Program-made: the position numbers and the translations under genes
Notes under the pieces: generated by a model
Databases searched by the model: none
Told to the model about the DNA's origin: nothing
Seen by the model: the letters and a program-made list of their open reading frames with translations, nothing else
Source of the DNA: Cercophora sp. LCS_1
Lineage: Eukaryota; Ascomycota; Sordariomycetes; Sordariales; Lasiosphaeriaceae
Direction of reading: 5' to 3'
Assembly: GCA_036250225.1 (NCBI GenBank)
Contig: JAPZLL010000011.1
Location: forward strand, 868,001 to 932,000
Length of the DNA stretch: 64,000 nt
In this document: in pieces, positions 63,200-64,000 of the stretch
How positions within the stretch are numbered: the stretch's first letter is position 1
Layout: the number at the start of each line of letters is the position of its first letter

Positions 63200-64000
63200 T
63201 TAAGATTCCACCAATCCACCCAGAACAACAACAACATGGTCGTAAAACTCCATAGCCGGATGCACCCCAACCTCACCCCCGTCCTCTTCTCCCTCCGCCC
63301 CATCCCCAAACTCCAAACACCACTTGACGGCCCTACAATACGGCGAACCAACCCTAAACGCCAACTCATTCTCAACCCGCGCCAACACCCGTCTCCTCAG
63401 CTCAACAGCATGAGGCGCATAAAAAACCTTCATATCCCCTCTCAACTCCACACTGTCCTTCTTCTCTACTGCTAAACTCGTCTCCCTTACAGAACTCTCG
63501 GCCCTCCTCCCCTCCAAAAGCGAAGCCAACGGCATCCAAAGCGCAATCTCGACCAGCACCAACCCAACAGAATACACATCATACTGCACTTTATACCCCT
63601 CTGCCGCCTCGCCTTGGTAATTCGGATGTCGATACATGGCAGCGCCTACATCACCCGCCGTCTTGGCCTTGTCGATGGTTGCCCACTCGCTTTCGTGTCT
63701 TGAGTAGTCAAATCCACAGACCAATGGACTTTGCAGGATCTGTTCCATTTCGTCATGTGAATACGGCGGTTGGGCGATGGCGCCGACGGCGGGGAAGAGG
63801 ATATTTTCGCTTCGGACACCCTTGTGTAGCCAGCCTGAGAGGTAGAGCTCGCTAAAGGTTGAGCATAGCTTACTTGCTAGTGCAAGCCGCTGCTCGAGTG
63901 CTGGGCGGAACTTGGAGGTGGGCTTGAGGAGGGTGAGAAGGGATATCGGGGCACCTTTGGACTTAGACAGTTGGCGCCGGGTGATATCCGGCTGAGGGGA
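63200..64000 (-). CDS. HeLo-type protein kinase-like (pseudokinase) protein, cut by right window edge
   Basis: The frame is open from the right edge to the TAG at 63200, so only the C-terminal about 266 residues are present. It reads as a degenerate protein kinase domain: LASKLCSTFSELYLSGWLHKGVRSENILF, where HKGVRSEN replaces the catalytic HRDxxxxN loop, then CGFDYSR in place of DFG and YDVYSVGLVLVEIALW as the F-helix. Loss of the HRD and DFG residues predicts no kinase activity. In fungi this form is typically the C-terminal part of proteins that begin with a HeLo/prion-inhibition domain (HET-s/HET-S relatives). The N-terminal part lies outside the window, so this is not verified. It ends near the GNAT-like gene (tail to tail). 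Confidence 0.8.
   Translation of the reverse strand, partial: SPQPDITRRQLSKSKGAPISLLTLLKPTSKFRPALEQRLALASKLCSTFSELYLSGWLHKGVRSENILFPAVGAIAQPPYSHDEMEQILQSPLVCGFDYSRHESEWATIDKAKTAGDVGAAMYRHPNYQGEAAEGYKVQYDVYSVGLVLVEIALWMPLASLLEGRRAESSVRETSLAVEKKDSVELRGDMKVFYAPHAVELRRRVLARVENELAFRVGSPYCRAVKWCLEFGDGAEGEEDGGEVGVHPAMEFYDHVVVVLGGLVES

Noticed and set aside
1..64000. CRISPR arrays, insertion sequences or prophage
   Set aside because: No regularly spaced direct repeats with spacers, no transposase or integrase motifs, and the gene structure is eukaryotic.

Overview
The window is nuclear DNA from a filamentous ascomycete (Pezizomycotina, most likely a Sordariomycete). The evidence is short GT-AG introns of about 50-75 nt with CTGAC/CTAAC branch sites, an RNA polymerase III U6 snRNA gene, and typical fungal families: Zn2Cys6 regulator, HET domain, NACHT/STAND proteins, HeLo-associated pseudokinase, DUF7587-like protein, F-box/leucine-rich protein and a PMC1-type calcium pump. 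I cannot name the species.

Layout. 1-8 kb: an edge-truncated gene, a small secreted six-cysteine protein, the U6 snRNA gene, a decayed membrane-protein gene and a hexapeptide acetyltransferase with a C-terminal membrane anchor. 8-20 kb: long gene-poor DNA around a membrane-anchored lectin-like protein, a P450 and a large disordered nuclear-type protein. 20-28.4 kb: gene-poor DNA, an unrecognised repeat-bearing ORF interrupted by a stop, an F-box pseudogene with two in-frame stops, a frameshifted remnant and a second P450. 29.3-34.4 kb: a seven-exon NLR-like gene (hydrolase-like, NACHT, ankyrin, zinc finger, disordered tail). 35-48.7 kb: calcium ATPase, secreted M14 carboxypeptidase, an orphan AMP-ligase fragment, a small membrane protein, a sulfotransferase, a Zn2Cys6 regulator and a cytochrome b561-domain protein. 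49-57 kb: DUF7587-like protein, HET-domain protein, a broken feruloyl esterase and a second NACHT protein. 57-64 kb: a small secreted protein with a frame change, a repeat precursor peptide gene, a divergent UstYa-like gene, a GNAT-like protein and a HeLo-type pseudokinase cut by the window edge.

The most interesting locus is 58.8-61.7 kb. A 132-residue secreted precursor carries nine copies of the hexapeptide EPFVQI separated by acidic spacers and K(A)R cleavage sites. All nine copies are spelled differently in DNA but encode the same six residues. It is transcribed divergently from a gene for an N-terminally membrane-anchored protein with two HxxHC motifs, the hallmark of UstYa-type oxidases that cyclise fungal ribosomal peptides (dikaritins). 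This suggests an undescribed fungal RiPP system with a tyrosine-free core.

A second theme is self/non-self recognition: two NACHT proteins, a HET protein and a HeLo-type pseudokinase lie within 35 kb. A third is gene decay: in-frame stops, frame changes or truncations are seen in at least five loci. Intron borders and starts were read by eye and were not checked against transcripts or homology searches.
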